Shown here one piece after another: positions 6,509 through 8,490 of a stretch of 8,490 nt of DNA. A model generated the notes under the pieces. It had not been told where the DNA came from and ran no database searches. It saw nothing but the letters and a program-made list of their open reading frames with translations. Source of the stretch: an uncultured Terrimonas sp. (lineage in GTDB: Bacteria; Bacteroidota; Bacteroidia; Chitinophagales; Chitinophagaceae). The stretch spans positions 1 to 8,490 of the forward strand of contig CAMPJQ010000085.1 in NCBI GenBank assembly GCA_946886925.1, read 5' to 3'. The position numbers and the translations under genes are program-made. Each line of letters starts with the position of its first letter. Position 1 is the stretch's first letter.

Positions 6509-7528
6509 TCATCTCCCCGCTCTCTTCATCATCTCCTCCAAAGCAACCGGAATGCCTCCTTTGTTTTTACTTTCATCGGCAGCTTCCATAAAAGCACATA
6601 TTTCCAGTGTTTCTTTGCTGCTTACGGGTGGTATACCTGTTTCAAAAAATGCAATGATCTGTACGAGCAATGCATGGTAGCCATCAAAGGGCCCTAATAC
6701 CGTGGTTGCATTTTCCCCGAATACGGTGCCGCCGTAGCCGCTTTTTCCCGAACGCGTCCCGCGAAATGTGCCAATGCGGCCATCTGCCCATGTGCCTGCC
6801 ACGACATCTGTATCGTCTGTATGCAACCGCACTACCTGTTTACAACCTGTGCCCATCACCGTATACAGCGTTTCCACTCCGTGAATGCCATACCAAAACA
6901 GGTCGGGATGTGTTTTTTCCAAATGCGCGGGACTATAGCAGTCGGCGCCCAGCACTTTACCCACCTTACCCCTGGCCACTTCCTGTGCGCTTTGCATAAA
7001 CCGCAGCGAAGAAGAAGAGAACACGGGTACTTTGCTTTGCTCCGCTGCTTTAAAGATTGCCAGTGCATCTTTTAAAGAAGCCGCAACAGGTTTATCAATA
7101 AACATAGGCTTACCCGCTTTAATCACTTCTAAGGCCTGTTGCAAATGCAAACGTCCATCGTTGGTTTCCAGCAGTATAAAATCTGTTTTTTTCAGCAGAT
7201 CTTTTATTGAGCTTACTATTTCTACTCCCAGCTTTTTTACTTCCTCCGTATATCCCGGGATCCTTTTTACAGATGATTCAATATCGTTACTCCCTTTTGG
7301 ATAAGCAGCCACCACTTTATAAGCTTTTAATTCGGGAGCCGCCGCTGCGGCATTAAGCGCCTTTGTAAAAGCAATACTGTGAGAAGTGTCTAAACCTATA
7401 ATGCCAATCCTTTTTTGCTGCGCCCTGCCCTGTGCGTATAAAGATGATAAACTGCCGGATAAACCTAATCCTATACCCCCGGCAATAGCTGTATTGATGA
7501 AATTCCGGCGACCGTATTTTTTTTCCAT
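6509..7528 (-). CDS. Small Tat-exported Gfo/Idh/MocA family protein with DKP motif (339 aa)
   Basis: This is a predicted exported oxidoreductase from a subgroup distinct from the two larger ones. A twin-arginine signal is present (YGRRNFIN, RR at 7-8), then a Gly/Leu-rich hydrophobic stretch and a likely cleavage site at YAQG near 31-34. The Rossmann start is RIGIIGLDTSHS at 40-51, with a DTSH block in place of the usual glycine run. The family EKP is replaced by DKP at 145-147 (PMFIDKPVAASL). The second catalytic region reads YGIHGVETL at 213-221, with H216 and E219 where the larger proteins have His and Asp. The length of 339 aa lacks the long C-terminal domain of the other two. The ATG at 7528 is the natural start for the Tat signal. 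It lies 124 bases downstream of the CE15 gene on the same strand. Whether it retains dehydrogenase activity is unknown. Confidence 0.88.
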   Translation of the reverse strand: MEKKYGRRNFINTAIAGGIGLGLSGSLSSLYAQGRAQQKRIGIIGLDTSHSIAFTKALNAAAAAPELKAYKVVAAYPKGSNDIESSVKRIPGYTEEVKKLGVEIVSSIKDLLKKTDFILLETNDGRLHLQQALEVIKAGKPMFIDKPVAASLKDALAIFKAAEQSKVPVFSSSSLRFMQSAQEVARGKVGKVLGADCYSPAHLEKTHPDLFWYGIHGVETLYTVMGTGCKQVVRLHTDDTDVVAGTWADGRIGTFRGTRSGKSGYGGTVFGENATTVLGPFDGYHALLVQIIAFFETGIPPVSSKETLEICAFMEAADESKNKGGIPVALEEMMKRAGR

Positions 7529-7638
7529 GAGTGATTTCTGTATTTTTAAAGGAAGATCAATGAAGAAAAAGAGTTAAAATAAATTTATTGATTGCGCACT
7601 GAAAATATACATGATTAATTTTTGTTTCTAACCGCCAC

Positions 7639-7673
7639 TCACTTACTACTTATTACTTATCACTTACTACTTT
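7639..7673. repeat. Heptamer tandem array (TNACTTA / CTACTTA) overlapping the CE15 gene end
   Basis: Five in-phase units read on the plus strand: TCACTTA (7639), CTACTTA (7646), TTACTTA (7653), TCACTTA (7660) and CTACTTT (7667). Two 12-base copies of TCACTTACTACT occur exactly 21 bases apart (7639 and 7660). On the minus strand the units are TAAGTGA, TAAGTAA and TAAGTAG. The array supplies the TAA stop at 7653-7655 and the codons just before it in the leftward esterase gene. Confidence 0.75.
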
Positions 7674-8490
7674 ATTCGCTTCCGCGAAATCAAGGTATTG
7701 CTGCCAGTCGTAAAGTGTAACATCATGCTTACCGGTCCTGATATGGTATCTTATTTTTTCTCCCACAGGAGTATTTACCGCGGGCATTTCACTTGCGGTT
7801 AGCCCCTGCAGTTTGTAAAGCGCATACACAGGCGTTGCATTTTTTGCCGAAAGAAATTCGCCTTTGGGGTCGGCCCATTTATCGTCTTCTGCACTCGCAA
7901 CATATAAAGGACGGGGAGCAATAAGCGATAACAGCATATGCTGATCAACCGGGAGCATTTCGGGGTGGTCGTTATAACTTTTGTATCGTGCAATAAACCA
8001 ATGCGGAAAACTGGTATTGAGGTTACGGATGGTTTCTCCGAATACCCTGCGGGAAAGTGCTGCGCCGCCCTCGCCCGAATTGTTGGAAATGACGATGGAA
8101 AAACGCTGGTCGTTGGCCCCGGCCCACAAAGCGGTTTTGCCCAGCCGCGAATGGCCGATCAGTATGGTTCTTCCGGCATCCACTGCCGCATCCAATTCAA
8201 GATAATCCTGTATCCTGCTTAGTCCCCACGACCATGCTCCAATGGCGCTCCATGCATCCGGCGCTATATGTAAAGCGTCTTTCATGGTAGTACGGATACC
8301 TTGTTTCCATCCATCTTTATTGTCAGGCTCAAGGTCGTAATAATGTGCGGTGGCAACGCCGTATCCTTTGTTGATTATTTCTTCTAATGGCCAACGCGAA
8401 GCAGAAGAACCTCTTGAACTTTCAATGGCTTCGCTGTCGGTCATCTGCTGGTCTTTCTTTTTGAGATGCCTGGCGGGCTTAATCGCCTTG
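7653..8490 (-). CDS. CE15-family glucuronoyl esterase-like hydrolase (5'-truncated by window edge)
   Basis: An alpha/beta hydrolase of the carbohydrate esterase 15 type; characterised members cleave esters between 4-O-methyl-glucuronate of xylan and lignin alcohols. Counting the internal Met at 8444 as residue 1, the visible sequence has [12 protein letters not shown] at 10-21, [11 protein letters not shown] at 28-38, [13 protein letters not shown] at 65-77, the nucleophile elbow GHSRLGK with Ser99 (97-103), [13 protein letters not shown] at 121-133, and [34 protein letters not shown] at 164-197 as one conserved block. The catalytic His is in [10 protein letters not shown] (H240). The frame stays open beyond that Met to base 8490 (15 more codons, including [12 protein letters not shown]), so the true start and any signal peptide lie outside the window. 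The C-terminal VVSDK and the stop are encoded by a heptamer repeat. The gene is first in the visible leftward block, consistent with a periplasmic hemicellulose-processing role. Confidence 0.9.
   Translation of the reverse strand, partial: KAIKPARHLKKKDQQMTDSEAIESSRGSSASRWPLEEIINKGYGVATAHYYDLEPDNKDGWKQGIRTTMKDALHIAPDAWSAIGAWSWGLSRIQDYLELDAAVDAGRTILIGHSRLGKTALWAGANDQRFSIVISNNSGEGGAALSRRVFGETIRNLNTSFPHWFIARYKSYNDHPEMLPVDQHMLLSLIAPRPLYVASAEDDKWADPKGEFLSAKNATPVYALYKLQGLTASEMPAVNTPVGEKIRYHIRTGKHDVTLYDWQQYLDFAEANKVVSDK

Noticed and set aside
7602..7609. A TATATTTT word on the minus strand upstream of the small oxidoreductase as a -7 box
   Set aside because: It lacks the final G of TAnnTTTG and no TTTG is found at -33 distance; such words are expected by chance in this AT-rich gap.

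Overview
The window looks like chromosomal DNA of a Bacteroidota member, most plausibly a Chitinophagaceae-type soil or plant-associated bacterium. Support comes from AT-rich leaders with no Shine-Dalgarno box, an exact TAnnTTTG promoter box, a DUF6807 lipoprotein, three twin-arginine Gfo/Idh/MocA oxidoreductases and a bacterial CE15 glucuronoyl-esterase-like enzyme. The genus assignment is inference; there is no rRNA or other taxonomic marker here.

Layout. The left part reads rightward: a 14-codon tail of an unidentified gene (1-45), a Tat-exported Gfo/Idh/MocA oxidoreductase (126-1454), a DUF6807 lipoprotein (1507-2484) and, under its own promoter, a DbpA-like DEAD-box RNA helicase (2604-3932). 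The right part reads leftward. In transcription order it holds a CE15-family esterase cut by the window edge (8490-7653), a small Gfo/Idh/MocA protein (7528-6509), a second full-size Gfo/Idh/MocA protein (6361-5018), and a metzincin-type zinc metalloprotease without a signal peptide (4631-3954). The helicase and protease converge with a 21-base gap.

How the genes may work together. The CE15 enzyme, the three exported NAD(P)-type oxidoreductases and the DUF6807 lipoprotein fit a periplasmic carbohydrate-processing locus: ester cleavage on glucuronoyl-decorated hemicellulose plus sugar oxidation or rearrangement. This is inference from family membership; no SusC/SusD pair or glycoside hydrolase is visible. 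The helicase (ribosome assembly) and the metalloprotease appear functionally unrelated and separate the two carbohydrate blocks.

The most unusual DNA is non-coding. The gaps of the leftward block carry degenerate 7-bp-periodic arrays with several different core heptamers, and the longest gap (4632-5017) alternates such arrays with two GC-rich palindromic islands. One array runs into the 3' end of the esterase gene and supplies its last codons and its stop. I see no CRISPR, tRNA, rRNA, insertion sequence or phage gene.
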